Numbered from the stretch's first letter, positions 14,615-23,677 are shown. The stretch: 64,000 bases of DNA from Micromonospora okii (GCF_020884795.1 NZ_BBZF01000027.1:1-64000), one strand, 5' to 3'. Program-made: numbers and translations. The notes: generated by a model not told the origin, from the sequence alone.

Positions 14615-16828
14615 TCACTCGGACTCGACGCGCACCTTGCTCGGCTTCGCGCTGCGCTCGTCGGTGGTCGGCTTGCTCGGCCGCTTGCCGTTCTCGCCGG
14701 TACTGGTGATCTTCGTGGGGGTGGCCCCCCGGCCGCCCTCGCCCGGCACGGCCGCCACCGTGGGCTCGCCGTCCACCCCGGCGCTCGCCGCCGAACCGTC
14801 GACCGTGGTGACCGGCTCGGCCACGGGGCGGGCCGGGGCCGGCCCCGCGCCCTCGGCGGGCGTCACCTTCGCCGCCCCCTCGGCGGGCGCAATCTTCGCC
14901 GCGCCCGCGTCGGCCGTCGCCTTGACGGTCGCGGCCTTCACCGGCGCGACCCCGGGCTTCGCCGGCCTGCCGCCCGGCAGCCCCGGGCCGTCCCCGTCGG
15001 CGGCCGGGTCCGCCCCGTTGGTCGCCCTGATCGGGGCCACCCCGTTCGTGGCCTTGACCGGGACCGCGCCGCTGGCACCCTTGGCGGGGCCCGCCCCGTC
15101 GAGCGCCGGCGCAGAACCCGCGCCGTCCACCGCCTTCGCCGGGCCCGCGCCGTCGAGGGCCTTCGCGAGGCCCGCCCCGTCTGCGGTGGCGGCCGGGGTC
15201 GGGGCCGACAGGCGCGCGCCCGCGAGCTGCTGCCGCAGGTCGAGTAGTTGTCCCTGGAGTTCGTCGGACTCCTGCCGGGACTGCCAGGTCTCCTGCCGCA
15301 GGTCGGCGAGCTGCTGCTGGGCCTGGGCGATGTCCAGCATCACCTGGGCCAACTGTTGGCGGCCGGCGGCCACCTCCTGCTGGGTGGCCGCGAGGTGCTG
15401 CTGGGTCGTGGCGAGGTGCTGCTGGGTGGTGGCCGCGTACTCCTCGAACTGGCGGCGGGACGTGGCGACGTGCTCGTCGGCCCGGCGGCGCTTGTCGGTC
15501 GCGTCGGCCTCGGCCCGGCTCAGCAGCTCGGCGGCCTCCTCCTCGGCGCGGCGGCGCATCGTCAGGGCGTCCTGCTCGGCGGCGCGCCGGATCTCCGCCG
15601 CGCCCTCCTCGATCTCCGCCCGCCGGGCGGTGTACTGCTCCTCCAGTTCGGCCTGCCGGGCAATGTGCTGGGTGTCCAGCTCGTCGCGGCGCTCGGCGTA
15701 CCCCCGCTCGGCGGCGGCCTTGCGCTGGGCCAGCTCCCGGTCGGCGGCCTCCCGCCGGTCGTTGACCTCCTTCTCCACGCCGGCCCGCCAGGCGCCCAGT
15801 TCCTGCTGGGTCTGCGCCCGCGACTGCTGCACGTACGCCTCGGTCTCGGCGCGCATCCGCTGCACGTACGCCTCGGTCTCGGCGCGCTGGCGCTTGCTGG
15901 ACTCGGTGGCCTGCGTGGTGAGCCGCTCGGCCTCCTGCCGGGCCCGGTCGCGGGTGCCCTTCGCCGCCTCCTCGGCCTCGTCGGTGATCCGCTTGGCCTC
16001 CTGCAACGCCTTGGCGTGGGTGGCGCGGCCGGCCTCGGTGGCGGAGTCGGTGAGCCGCTTCGCCTCCTGCTGGGCCTTGGCGTGCACCTCCTTGGCGGCG
16101 TCCCGGAGCTGGGTGGCCTCCTGCTGGGCCTTGGCCAGGGCCTCCTTGGCCGCCTCGCGGAGCTTGGTCGCCTCCTGCTGAGCCCGCGTGTGGATCTCCT
16201 TGGCGGCGTCCCGGAGCTGGGTGGCCTCCTGCTGGGCCTTCGCGAGGGCCTCCTTGGCGGCCTCGCGGAGCCGCTCGGCCTCCTGCCGGGCGGCCTCGCG
16301 GAACCGGGCCGACTCCTCCTGGGCGGCCTTCAGCGTGGCGTCCGCCTCGGCACGGCGGGCGGCGGTGTGCCGCTCCTCCTCGGCGCGCCGGGCGGCCAGG
16401 GCGATCTCGAAGTCCTTGAGCGCGTGGGCGGCCTGCTCCTTGGCCTCGGCGACGATGTGCTCGGCGGCGGCCCGCCGGGCCTCTATCTCCTCGCTCGCGG
16501 CGGCCAGGATGTCGTCGGCCTGCTCCTCGGCGAGGGCGAGGATCTGCTCGACGCGCGGGCCGAGGTGCCGGAACGAGGCCCGGTCCACCACGCCGGCATG
16601 CTTGCGCACCTGGGCCAGGTCGCGTTGCAGCACCTCGACCTGGCCGGCCAGCTTGTGGATCTGTGTGTACGCCTGTTCCCGCTCGGCCGCCAGTGTCGCG
16701 ATCTCGTGCTCGGCGCGAGCGACGTACCGGTCGACCTGTCGTTTCTCGTACCCCCGGAGCGCGGACTCGAAGCTGGGCTCCGTGGTCACGTCCCCCCCGA
16801 GCGCGAACAGTTCCTCGCCGTGCGACAT
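14615..16828 (-). CDS. scy: Scy-like coiled-coil polarity protein
   Basis: A 737-residue protein, nearly all coiled coil from about 40 to 540. The N-terminus FESALRGYEKRQVDRYV (20-36) is the DivIVA-like motif shared with FilP, followed by LGPRVEQILALAEEQAD (89-105). Residues 190-261 consist of four 18-residue repeats of the type AAKEALAKAQQEATQLRD, fitting a 7+11 heptad/hendecad pattern. Residues from about 545 on are Ala/Gly/Pro/Thr-rich. Scy of Streptomyces (about 1,300 residues) organises the tip polarisome with FilP and DivIVA; this one is much shorter. The ATG at 16828 is chosen because the motif starts near it. Its neighbour filP supports the assignment. An alternative is a paralogue of FilP with a separate role. 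Confidence 0.75.
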   Translation of the reverse strand: MSHGEELFALGGDVTTEPSFESALRGYEKRQVDRYVARAEHEIATLAAEREQAYTQIHKLAGQVEVLQRDLAQVRKHAGVVDRASFRHLGPRVEQILALAEEQADDILAAASEEIEARRAAAEHIVAEAKEQAAHALKDFEIALAARRAEEERHTAARRAEADATLKAAQEESARFREAARQEAERLREAAKEALAKAQQEATQLRDAAKEIHTRAQQEATKLREAAKEALAKAQQEATQLRDAAKEVHAKAQQEAKRLTDSATEAGRATHAKALQEAKRITDEAEEAAKGTRDRARQEAERLTTQATESSKRQRAETEAYVQRMRAETEAYVQQSRAQTQQELGAWRAGVEKEVNDRREAADRELAQRKAAAERGYAERRDELDTQHIARQAELEEQYTARRAEIEEGAAEIRRAAEQDALTMRRRAEEEAAELLSRAEADATDKRRRADEHVATSRRQFEEYAATTQQHLATTQQHLAATQQEVAAGRQQLAQVMLDIAQAQQQLADLRQETWQSRQESDELQGQLLDLRQQLAGARLSAPTPAATADGAGLAKALDGAGPAKAVDGAGSAPALDGAGPAKGASGAVPVKATNGVAPIRATNGADPAADGDGPGLPGGRPAKPGVAPVKAATVKATADAGAAKIAPAEGAAKVTPAEGAGPAPARPVAEPVTTVDGSAASAGVDGEPTVAAVPGEGGRGATPTKITSTGENGKRPSKPTTDERSAKPSKVRVESE

Positions 16829-16936
16829 GCCCTCATCCTCACACGCATCCGCTCCGGCTGGGGCGATACGGACGCCCCGGATGGGAGCTACTTCACGGGT
16901 GTCGCCGACCCCCGTGTCAGTGGGTGGGAAACGGAT

Positions 16937-16980
16937 ACGGCGCGGGGTCCCACCGGTCACCCGGTGTCACCCCGCGCCGT
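16937..16980 (-). terminator. Hairpin terminator after filP
   Basis: ACGGCGCGGGGT and ACCCCGCGCCGT form a 12-bp stem. An inner CACCGG/CCGGTG stem sits in the loop. It follows the filP stop and precedes the scy-like gene, so the two may be transcribed separately. Confidence 0.75.
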
Positions 16981-17004
16981 GTCCGTGCCCCGGCCGTCGG
17001 TGGG

Positions 17005-18264
17005 TCAGCCGGCGGGCTCCGCGGTCGCCCGCTCGTCCTTGGCGTCGGTCTTGGCCGGCTCCGGCTTGGCCTGGGCCGGCGCCGACGGCACGCCCGGCAC
17101 GATGCCGGCGAGGCCGGAGAGCATCTGGCCGAGCTGCGAGGTGACGGCGTCCTTCTGGCGGGTCAGGTCCTCGACCTCGCGGCGGGCGGCCTGGGTGGTC
17201 AGGTCGGCCTCGGTGCGGGCCTCGGTGAGCAGCCGCTTCGCCTCGGCCTTGGCCTCGTTGAGGGTCTTCTCGGCCAGCGACTTGGCCTTCTCGACGGTCT
17301 CGTTGGCGGTGCGCTCGGACTCGACCCGGCGGGCCTCGGCGCGCTGCTCGATCTCCTTGGCCCGTTCCTGGGCGCCCCGGGCCCGCTGCTCGGCCTCGCC
17401 GACCAGCTTCTGGGTCTGCGCCACCTGGGCGGCGTGCCGCTCGGACTCCTCGCGCTCGGCCTTCTCGCGCCGCTCGGCGAGCTGGAGCTCCAGGGCCTGC
17501 AGGTCCTTGTCGCGCTTGTCGCGGGCGTCGGTGAGCAGCTTGGTCGCCTCGGCGCGCTTCTCCTCGGCCTCCCGCGCGGCCTTCGCCCGCTGCTGGGTGA
17601 TCTCCCGCTCGGCGGTGGCGCGCAGCGTGGCGACCTCCCGCTCGACGGTCGACTTCAGCTCGGCGACCTCGTGCGCGGTGACGGTGCGGAGCTGCTTGGT
17701 CTCCCGCTCGGCGTCGGTGCGCAGGGTGTCGGCCTCCCGGCGGGCCTGCACGCGGACCTCGGCGGCCTCCCGCTCGGCGGCGGTGCGGACGCTGCCGGCC
17801 TCGCGCTCGGCGGTGGCCTTCATCGCGGCGGCCTCGGCGCGGGCCTTGTCGGTGATCTCGCGGGCCTCCAGGCGGGCCGCGGAGAGGATGCCCTCGGACT
17901 CGCGCTTGGCCTCGTTGCGGTGGTCGTTGGCCTGCTCCTCGGCCAGCCGCAGGATCTGCTCGACGCGCGTGCCGAGCCCGGAGAGGGTCGGCCGGCTGTT
18001 CTCCTCGAGCTGCTTGTTGGTCTCGGCGAGCTTCTGCTCCAGCGCGGTCTGGCGCTGCTCGGCCTGGCGGAGCCGACGCTGGGCGTCGTTCATCCGCTGC
18101 TCGGCCTCGGCGCGGGCCTGCTCGGACTGCGTCAGCGCTGCGGTCAGCCGGCCGATGAAGTCGTCGACCTGCCCGACGTTGTATCCGCGCAGGCCAACGG
18201 TGAAATCTGGCTGCGAGTTCGCGTTATCGAAGAACGCGAGAGGGGAGGGCTGCTGCTGGGGCAT
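17005..18264 (-). CDS. filP: FilP-like intermediate-filament-type coiled-coil protein
   Basis: A 419-residue protein with FTVGLRGYNVGQVDDFI (21-37) at the N-terminus, LGTRVEQILRLAEEQAND (near 96-113) and a continuous charged coiled coil to about 365, ending in LTRQKDAVTSQL. These blocks match Streptomyces FilP, which assembles into filaments behind growing hyphal tips and gives stiffness. The chain is about 100 residues longer than Streptomyces FilP, mainly in the rod and a Pro/Ala tail. It acts in the cytoplasm with the Scy-like protein and DivIVA. In Streptomyces this pair lies near epimerase, thiolase and icmA, as here, which supports the identification. Confidence 0.82.
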   Translation of the reverse strand: MPQQQPSPLAFFDNANSQPDFTVGLRGYNVGQVDDFIGRLTAALTQSEQARAEAEQRMNDAQRRLRQAEQRQTALEQKLAETNKQLEENSRPTLSGLGTRVEQILRLAEEQANDHRNEAKRESEGILSAARLEAREITDKARAEAAAMKATAEREAGSVRTAAEREAAEVRVQARREADTLRTDAERETKQLRTVTAHEVAELKSTVEREVATLRATAEREITQQRAKAAREAEEKRAEATKLLTDARDKRDKDLQALELQLAERREKAEREESERHAAQVAQTQKLVGEAEQRARGAQERAKEIEQRAEARRVESERTANETVEKAKSLAEKTLNEAKAEAKRLLTEARTEADLTTQAARREVEDLTRQKDAVTSQLGQMLSGLAGIVPGVPSAPAQAKPEPAKTDAKDERATAEPAG

Positions 18265-18607
18265 TGGGACATACTCGCAGACCCCCCGGGGTGCTTCGCA
18301 AGAGCGGTACGGGGCTTTCGTGTCCTCTTTACATGGTCAACAGGCCACCGTCACCCCGGCCGGACGGACAGCGATCTTGGCAGCTCCCGGGCGGGGTGAT
18401 CCGGCCGCCGGACGGGCGGCGGGCCGGCGGGAAAAGTGCCTCGGGTGTGACCCGCGACCCTTTGTCGACCCGTAGCGGTATCGCGCGAAACGGCGGTCTG
18501 GCGGGCCGGTGGAAAGTGCAATGCGCCGACCACCGCAATGGCCGTGCGGGCCTGCCCCGGCCGCCGGGCCGCGCCGCCGTTCGGGTGACGCGGCCGGGCG
18601 GGACGGG
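18265..18607. other. Intergenic region between filP and ccr
   Basis: There are 343 bases without a credible gene. A loose GC-rich inverted repeat near 18401-18430 could end ccr transcription. I see no repeat family member and no clear regulatory motif. Confidence 0.5.
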
Positions 18608-19966
18608 TCACCGGCCCCGGAACCTGTTGATGGCGTCCTCGTGCCGGGAGCGCAGCTCGGCGTCGCGCACGCCGAGGCCGTCGGTGGGGGCGAGGCAGCG
18701 CACCCCGACCTTGCCCTGGTGCAGGTTGCGGTGCACCTCGTACGCGGCCTGGCCGGTCTGCTCCAGCGGGTAGGTCCGGGACACGGTCGGGTGGATCTGG
18801 CCGAGCGCCACGAGCCGGTTGGCCTGCCACGCCTCGTGGTAGTTGGCGAAGTGGCTGCCGACGATCCGCTTGAGGTGCATCCACAGGTAGCGGTTGTCGT
18901 ACTGGTGCTGGAAACCGCTGGTCGAGGCGCAGGTGACGATCGTGCCGCCGCGCTTGGCGACGTAGACGCTCGCGCCGAAGGTCTCCCGGCCGGGGTGCTC
19001 GAAGACGATGTCCGGGTCCTCGCCGCCGGTCAGCTCCCGGATGCGCTCGCCGAAGCGCCGCCACTCGTCCGGGTCCTGGGTGTGCTCGTCGGACCAGAAC
19101 CGGAACCCCTCGGCGGCCCGGTCGATGACCAGCTCCGCGCCCATGCGGCGGCACAGCTCGGCCTTGTCGGGAGAGGACACCACGCAGACCGGGATCGCGC
19201 CGCCGTTGAGCGCCATCTGGGTGGCGTATCCGCCGAGCCCGCCGGAGGCGCCCCAGATCAGCACCACGTCGCCCTGCTTCATGTTCGCCCCGTGGTGCGA
19301 GACGAGCTGCCGGTACGCGGTGGAGTTGACCAGCCCCGGGCTGGCCGCCTCCTCCCAGGACAGGTGGCGGGGCTTGGGCATGAGCTGGTTGGCCTTGACC
19401 ACGGCCAGCTCGGCCAGCCCGCCGAAGTTGGTCTCGAAGCCCCAGATCCGCTGCTGCGGGTCGAGCATGGTGTCGTCGTGGCCGGGGGCGTCCTCCAGCT
19501 CCACCGACAGGCAGTGCGCCACGACCTCGTCGCCGGGGGACCACTTCGTCACCCCGGGCCCGGTGCGCAGCACCACGCCGGCCGCGTCCGAACCGACCAC
19601 GTGGTACGGCAGGTCGTGCCGGGCGGTCAGCGCCGAGAGCCGGCCGTACCGCCGGAGGAACCGGAACGTCGACACCGGCTCGAAGATGCTGGTCCAGACG
19701 GTGTTGTAGTTGATCGCGCTGGCCATCACGGCGATCAGCGCCTCGCCGGGCCCCAGCTCGGGGGTCGGCACCTCCTGGACGTGCAGCGACGTGCGCGGGT
19801 CCTTGTCGCGGGCGGCCAGGCCCTCGAACATCCGGGTCTCCTCGGCCCGCACCACCACGCCCCGGTAGCTCTCGGGCACGGGCAGGCCGGCGAGGCCGGC
19901 GAGTTCCCGTCCGGGCTGCTCCGAGCCCTCCGCCGCCATGATCGCTTCGAGGATGTCCTGCACCAT
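18608..19966 (-). CDS. ccr: Crotonyl-CoA carboxylase/reductase
   Basis: A 452-residue NADPH enzyme of the medium-chain reductase family that reduces and carboxylates crotonyl-CoA to ethylmalonyl-CoA, the key step of the ethylmalonyl-CoA pathway. The nucleotide site is WGASGGLGGYA (238-248). The four CO2-pocket residues known from Kitasatospora Ccr (Asn81, Phe170, Glu171, His365) fall here at Asn88, Phe177, Glu178 and His372 with a constant offset of 7. The start ATG at 19966 has AGGGGAGG 4 nt upstream. It also supplies ethylmalonyl-CoA for polyketides. Here it is not adjacent to meaA (16 kb away), unlike in Streptomyces. A shared operator-like site lies about 150 nt upstream. Confidence 0.95.
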   Translation of the reverse strand: MVQDILEAIMAAEGSEQPGRELAGLAGLPVPESYRGVVVRAEETRMFEGLAARDKDPRTSLHVQEVPTPELGPGEALIAVMASAINYNTVWTSIFEPVSTFRFLRRYGRLSALTARHDLPYHVVGSDAAGVVLRTGPGVTKWSPGDEVVAHCLSVELEDAPGHDDTMLDPQQRIWGFETNFGGLAELAVVKANQLMPKPRHLSWEEAASPGLVNSTAYRQLVSHHGANMKQGDVVLIWGASGGLGGYATQMALNGGAIPVCVVSSPDKAELCRRMGAELVIDRAAEGFRFWSDEHTQDPDEWRRFGERIRELTGGEDPDIVFEHPGRETFGASVYVAKRGGTIVTCASTSGFQHQYDNRYLWMHLKRIVGSHFANYHEAWQANRLVALGQIHPTVSRTYPLEQTGQAAYEVHRNLHQGKVGVRCLAPTDGLGVRDAELRSRHEDAINRFRGR

Positions 19967-20117
19967 GTGCCCTCCCCTTCGTCCGCGCCACGCCGCGGCC
20001 CGGCGGGTGCGCCCGCCGAAGCGTCCGGTCACCCGCCCTCGCGGGCGCGGTACGCATCGACGGTCGTGCCGACGCGCGACGCGTCCGGCGCAGGCCGAGC
20101 CCTTGTTGGGGGCGGAC

Positions 20118-20132
20118 GTTACTGAACGGTAG
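20118..20132 (-). promoter_or_regulatory. Candidate operator of ccr
   Basis: GTTACTGAACGGTAG. The core TACTGAACGGTA is a near-palindrome (TACTG against CGGTA) and is the best match to the sites at 9355, 1816 and 25240. Confidence 0.5.
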
Positions 20133-20226
20133 CTAGGGCGGGAAGGGCTCTGTGAAAAACCGCATCGGCCGATGCGTGGAGCTGCCCGTAGGGTCGCTCC
20201 ACCGCGCAGCGGCGCGCTCGCCGTAT

Positions 20227-20303
20227 CGATCGACGCCGTGTCGGCGACCCGGGGGTGTCCCGCCCGCTGGGTGCCGCGCTGTCGCCGACATCGGGTCGAT
20301 CGT
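20227..20303. repeat. Family C palindromic repeat, copy 1
   Basis: CGATCGACGCCGTGTCGGCGAC at the left end and GTCGCCGACATCGGGTCGAT near the right end are imperfect inverted arms around about 35 nt. Other copies are at 23678, 53024 and 59441. Confidence 0.7.
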
Positions 20304-20320
20304 GCGTCGACGGAGGTCGT

Positions 20321-20791
20321 TCAGTCCCGGGCCGGCTCGACGAGTTCCACCAGCACGCCGCCGGCGTCCTTGGGGTGGACGAAGTTGATCCGGGAGTTCG
20401 CGGTGCCCCGCCGGGGGGTCTCGTAGAGCAGCCGCAGGCCGCGCTCGCGCAGGGCGGCGCAGGCGGCGTCCACGTCCGCGACGGTGTACGCCACCTGCTG
20501 GATTCCCGGCCCCCGGCGGTCGAGGAACTTGGCGATGGCCGACTCGGGGGTCAGCGGGGCGAGCAGTTGCACGCGACCGCCCTCGGCGGTCGGGCCGACG
20601 GCCAGCATCGCCTCCCGCACGCCCTGCTCGGTGTTGGTCTCGATGTGCACGCAGCGCATCCCGAAGGTGCGCTCGTGGAAGTCGATCGCCGCGTCCAGGT
20701 CGGTCACGGCGATCCCGACGTGGTCGATGCGGAGCAGGCCGACGTCTGTGAGAAAGTCGGCAGCGGCCTCGGCGGGGGAGTCGTCAGTCAT
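20321..20791 (-). CDS. mce: Methylmalonyl-CoA epimerase
   Basis: A 156-residue enzyme of the vicinal-oxygen-chelate fold that interconverts the 2R and 2S forms of methylmalonyl-CoA, and often of ethylmalonyl-CoA. Metal ligands lie in LRIDHVGIAV (His near 24), a central VAYTV-preceded QQ segment, and VLVELVEP (Glu near 151). Length matches the family (about 145-160). The ATG at 20791 follows CAGACT by 6 nt, so it may be leaderless. It is divergent from the thiolase gene across 80 bp, which suggests co-regulation. This gene and thiolase also sit near filP in Streptomyces. Confidence 0.92.
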   Translation of the reverse strand: MTDDSPAEAAADFLTDVGLLRIDHVGIAVTDLDAAIDFHERTFGMRCVHIETNTEQGVREAMLAVGPTAEGGRVQLLAPLTPESAIAKFLDRRGPGIQQVAYTVADVDAACAALRERGLRLLYETPRRGTANSRINFVHPKDAGGVLVELVEPARD

Positions 20792-20803
20792 GGAGTTAGT
20801 CTG

Positions 20804-20835
20804 ACCGAACACCCCGGTAACCGAACAATCGTTAA
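20804..20835. promoter_or_regulatory. Shared mce/thiolase control region
   Basis: ACCGAACA occurs twice, 16 bp apart (20804-20811 and 20820-20827). TAACCGAACAATCGTTA (20819-20835) is an imperfect palindrome. ACCGAAC resembles half of the ccr-type operator (ACTGAAC). It lies between divergent promoters. Confidence 0.4.
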
Positions 20836-20871
20836 GGTGTACAGCTCGGCATCCCCCCTCGGAGGCAGGCA

Positions 20872-22068
20872 ATGGCTTCGGTGATCGTCAGCGGCGCGCG
20901 GACCCCGATGGGTCGCCTGCTCGGCAACCTCAAGGACCTCCCCGCGACCAGGCTCGGCGGCGTCGCCATCAAGGCCGCGCTGGAGCGCGCCGGGGTGGCG
21001 CCCGAGCAGGTGCAGTACGTGATCATGGGGCAGGTGCTCCAGGCCGGCGCCGGCCAGATCCCCGCCCGGCAGGCCGCCGTCGAGGCGGGCATCCCGATGT
21101 CCACCCCGGCGCTGACCATCAACAAGGTCTGCCTCTCCGGCCTGGACGCCATCGCCCTGGCCGACCAGCTCATCCGGGCCGGCGAGTTCGACATCGTGGT
21201 GGCCGGCGGCATGGAGTCGATGACCAACGCCCCGCACCTGCTGCTCGGCCAGCGCTCCGGCTACAAGTACGGCGACGTGACCGTGAAGGACCACATGGCG
21301 CTCGACGGGCTCACCGACGCCTGGGACTGCTGCTCCATGGGCGAGTCCACCGAGCGGCACGGCGCGCGGCACGGCATCACCCGCGAGGAGCAGGACGCGT
21401 TCGCCGCCGCCAGCCACCAGCGGGCCGCCGCCGCGCAGAAGGACGGCCGCTTCGCCGACGAGATCACCCCGGTGATCATCCCGCAGCGCAAGGGCGACCC
21501 GCTGGTGATCAGCGAGGACGAGGGCATCCGCCCAGACACCACGGTCGAGTCGCTGGGCCGGCTGCGCCCGGCGTTCGCGAAGGACGGCACCATCACCGCC
21601 GGCAGCGCCTCGCCGATCTCCGACGGCGCCGCCGCCGTGGTCGTGATGAGCAAGGCCAAGGCCAAGGAGCTGGGGCTGACCTGGCTGGCGGAGGTCGGCG
21701 CGCACGGCAACGTGGCGGGCCCGGACAACTCCCTGCACTCGCAGCCCTCGAACGCGATCAACCACGCCCTGAAGAAGGGCGGCCTCGGCGTCGAGGACCT
21801 GGACCTCATCGAGATCAACGAGGCGTTCGCCGCAGTCGGCATCCAGTCCACCCGCGACCTGGGCGTCAGCCCGGACAGGGTGAACGTCAACGGCGGCGCG
21901 ATCGCGCTCGGCCACCCGATCGGCATGTCGGGCGCGCGGCTGGTGCTCACCCTCGCGCTGGAGCTCAAGCGGCGCGGCGGCGGCACCGGCGCGGCGGCGC
22001 TGTGCGGCGGCGGCGGCCAGGGCGACGCGTTGATCATCCACGTCCCCAGCGCGGGCGAGAACCAGTGA
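20872..22068 (+). CDS. Acetyl-CoA C-acetyltransferase
   Basis: A 398-residue biosynthetic thiolase that condenses two acetyl-CoA into acetoacetyl-CoA. Active-site residues are Cys87 (NKVCLSG), His348 (GHPIGMSG) and Cys378 (LCGGGGQG), and NEAF precedes the active loop. Length is normal. The ATG has GGAGG 6 nt upstream. It begins the pathway completed by the dehydrogenase at 10089 and Ccr at 18608. The stop codon overlaps a family B repeat that fills the gap to meaB. Symbols thlA, atoB or phaA would all fit; none is forced. Confidence 0.93.
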   Translation: MASVIVSGARTPMGRLLGNLKDLPATRLGGVAIKAALERAGVAPEQVQYVIMGQVLQAGAGQIPARQAAVEAGIPMSTPALTINKVCLSGLDAIALADQLIRAGEFDIVVAGGMESMTNAPHLLLGQRSGYKYGDVTVKDHMALDGLTDAWDCCSMGESTERHGARHGITREEQDAFAAASHQRAAAAQKDGRFADEITPVIIPQRKGDPLVISEDEGIRPDTTVESLGRLRPAFAKDGTITAGSASPISDGAAAVVVMSKAKAKELGLTWLAEVGAHGNVAGPDNSLHSQPSNAINHALKKGGLGVEDLDLIEINEAFAAVGIQSTRDLGVSPDRVNVNGGAIALGHPIGMSGARLVLTLALELKRRGGGTGAAALCGGGGQGDALIIHVPSAGENQ

Positions 22069-22123
22069 GCGCGAGGAGTGAGCGGGGTGTGCGAGCCCCG
22101 CAGTCGCGAACGAAGGTCGAAGA
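22066..22123 (+). repeat. Family B repeat, intergenic copy
   Basis: TGAGCGCGAGGAGTGAGC begins with the thiolase stop codon. GCGGGG and CCCCGC arms inside can form a small hairpin. The sequence continues GCAGTCGCGAACGAAGGTCG up to the meaB start. The same element sits in frame at 11049-11156. Confidence 0.85.
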
Positions 22124-23128
22124 GTGAGCGAAGCCGTCGGGCCGGGCCCGGCCGGGGGCGCGCCGTCGGTGCGTCGCAGCCGGGACGTGCCGATGCTGGT
22201 GGAGCGGGCCCGCGCGGGTGACCCCCGCGCCGTGGCCCGGCTGATCACCCTGGTCGAGTCCGGCGACGAGGTGCTGCCGCGCGTCGCGGCGGCGCTGGCC
22301 CCGTACGCCGGTCGGGCGCAGGTGGTCGGGCTGACCGGCTCGCCCGGGGTGGGCAAGTCCACCACCACCAACGAGCTGGTCCGGGCGCTGCGCGCGCGTG
22401 GGCACCGGGTCGGGGTGCTGGCCGTCGACCCGTCCAGCCCGTTCACGGGCGGGGCGATCCTCGGCGACCGGGTGCGGATGCAGGACCACGCGACGGACCC
22501 GGGCGTCTACATCCGGTCGATGTCCAGCCGGGGCCACCTCGGCGGGCTGTCGGCGGCCACCCCGCAGGCGGTGCGGGTGCTGGAGGGCGCCGGCTGCGAC
22601 GTGGTGCTGGTGGAGACCGTCGGCGTCGGGCAGGCCGAGGTGGAGGTCGCCTCGCTGGCCGACACCACGCTGGTGCTGCTCGCCCCCGGCATGGGCGACG
22701 CGATCCAGGCGGTCAAGGCCGGCATCCTGGAGATCGCCGACGTGTTCGTGGTCAACAAGGCCGACCGGGACGGCGTCGACGCCACCGTGCGCGACATCCA
22801 GGGCATGATCGCCCTGGGTGAGCGCGGCCCCGGCGAGTGGCGACCGCAGGTGGTCCGCTCCGTCGCCGCGCGGGGCGAGGGGATCGACGACGTCGCCGCC
22901 GCGATCGACAAGCACCGCGACTGGCTGGAGCGCCACGACGAGCTGCGCCGCCGCCGGGAGGCGCGGGCCGCCGCCGAGATCGAGGCGATCACCCTGGGCG
23001 TGCTGCGCGCCCGGATCGGTTCGCTGCGCGACGGTACGGAGCTGCCGGCGCTCGCCGCGAAGGTGGCCTCGGGGGCGCTCGACCCGTACGCCGCCTCCGC
23101 CGAGCTGCTGTCGCAGATCGGCTCCTGA
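22124..23128 (+). CDS. meaB: MeaB GTPase, acyl-CoA mutase chaperone
   Basis: A 334-residue G3E P-loop GTPase that loads and protects coenzyme B12 on acyl-CoA mutases. The P-loop is GSPGVGKST (near 71-79), switch regions include VDPSSPFTGGAILGDRVRM and ETVGVGQAEVE, and the base motif is NKAD. The C-terminal helices are for dimerisation. GTG is the start, preceded by AAGGTCGAAG. It is 55 bp after thiolase, with the gap fully occupied by a repeat. Its clients are likely MeaA, IcmA and a methylmalonyl-CoA mutase elsewhere. Confidence 0.94.
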   Translation: MSEAVGPGPAGGAPSVRRSRDVPMLVERARAGDPRAVARLITLVESGDEVLPRVAAALAPYAGRAQVVGLTGSPGVGKSTTTNELVRALRARGHRVGVLAVDPSSPFTGGAILGDRVRMQDHATDPGVYIRSMSSRGHLGGLSAATPQAVRVLEGAGCDVVLVETVGVGQAEVEVASLADTTLVLLAPGMGDAIQAVKAGILEIADVFVVNKADRDGVDATVRDIQGMIALGERGPGEWRPQVVRSVAARGEGIDDVAAAIDKHRDWLERHDELRRRREARAAAEIEAITLGVLRARIGSLRDGTELPALAAKVASGALDPYAASAELLSQIGS

Positions 23129-23212
23129 CCTGTCCAACCTGGATCTACGACGAGTACGCTCGCACCGCTTCACGGCAGCCGTGGGGCGGTGCTTGCGTAC
23201 TGGGGGAGAGCG

Positions 23213-23635
23213 ATGGGCGACGAGGCGACGCGCGAGCTGTCGGTGACGCCGGATGCGGTGGCGGGCGGGACCACCCACGTCTCGGACGAGGTGGTGGAGA
23301 AGATCGCGGTGGCCGCCGTGAAGTCGGTGCCCGGGGTGGCGGAGCTCGGCGGCGACGTGGCCCGGTTCTTCAATGCCGTGCTCGACAAGGTCGGGCTGGA
23401 CCAGGTGGGCGACGCCCGGCGCGGCTGCTCGGCGCACGTTACCAATGGCGCGGCGGTGGTCAACCTGGTCCTCGTCATCGAGGCGGGCCGGCCGGTGCCG
23501 CAGGTGACCCAGGAGGTCCGGGCGGCGGTCACCAAGGCTGTCGAGGCGTACGGACTGCGGGTCGACGAGATCAATATCCGGGTGGACGACGTGGCGTTGG
23601 GCGATCCCGTCGTACCGGCCGGGCCGCTCGCCTGA
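23213..23635 (+). CDS. Asp23/Gls24 family protein
   Basis: A 140-residue protein with the Asp23/Gls24 (alkaline-shock) fold: THVSDEVVEKIAVAAVKSVPGVAELGG, then VNLVLVIEAGRPVPQVTQEVRAAV, and VDEINIRVDDV. In other bacteria members sit at the membrane through partners and respond to envelope stress; the exact role is unclear. The ATG at 23213 follows GGGGAGAG. It stands alone after meaB (about 85 bp gap) and before a hairpin. Confidence 0.83.
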   Translation: MGDEATRELSVTPDAVAGGTTHVSDEVVEKIAVAAVKSVPGVAELGGDVARFFNAVLDKVGLDQVGDARRGCSAHVTNGAAVVNLVLVIEAGRPVPQVTQEVRAAVTKAVEAYGLRVDEINIRVDDVALGDPVVPAGPLA

Positions 23636-23653
23636 GTCAGTGTTGGGCGGCTG

Positions 23654-23675
23654 GCAGCCGATCGTGATCGGCTGC
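23654..23675 (+). terminator. Hairpin terminator after the Asp23-like gene
   Basis: GCAGCCGATC and GATCGGCTGC are perfect inverted repeats; an 8-bp stem with a 6-nt loop is realistic. It lies 18 nt after the stop. Confidence 0.7.
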
Positions 23676-23677
23676 AT

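Larger units (their letters stand above)
19967..20320. other. Region upstream of ccr with operator, palindrome and repeat
   Basis: These 354 bases have no gene. They contain GTTACTGAACGGTAG (20118-20132, candidate operator), the perfect 16-bp palindrome CGCATCGGCCGATGCG (20161-20176), and family C repeat copy 1 (20227-20303). The distance from operator to ccr start suggests a leader of up to 150 nt. Confidence 0.65.
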
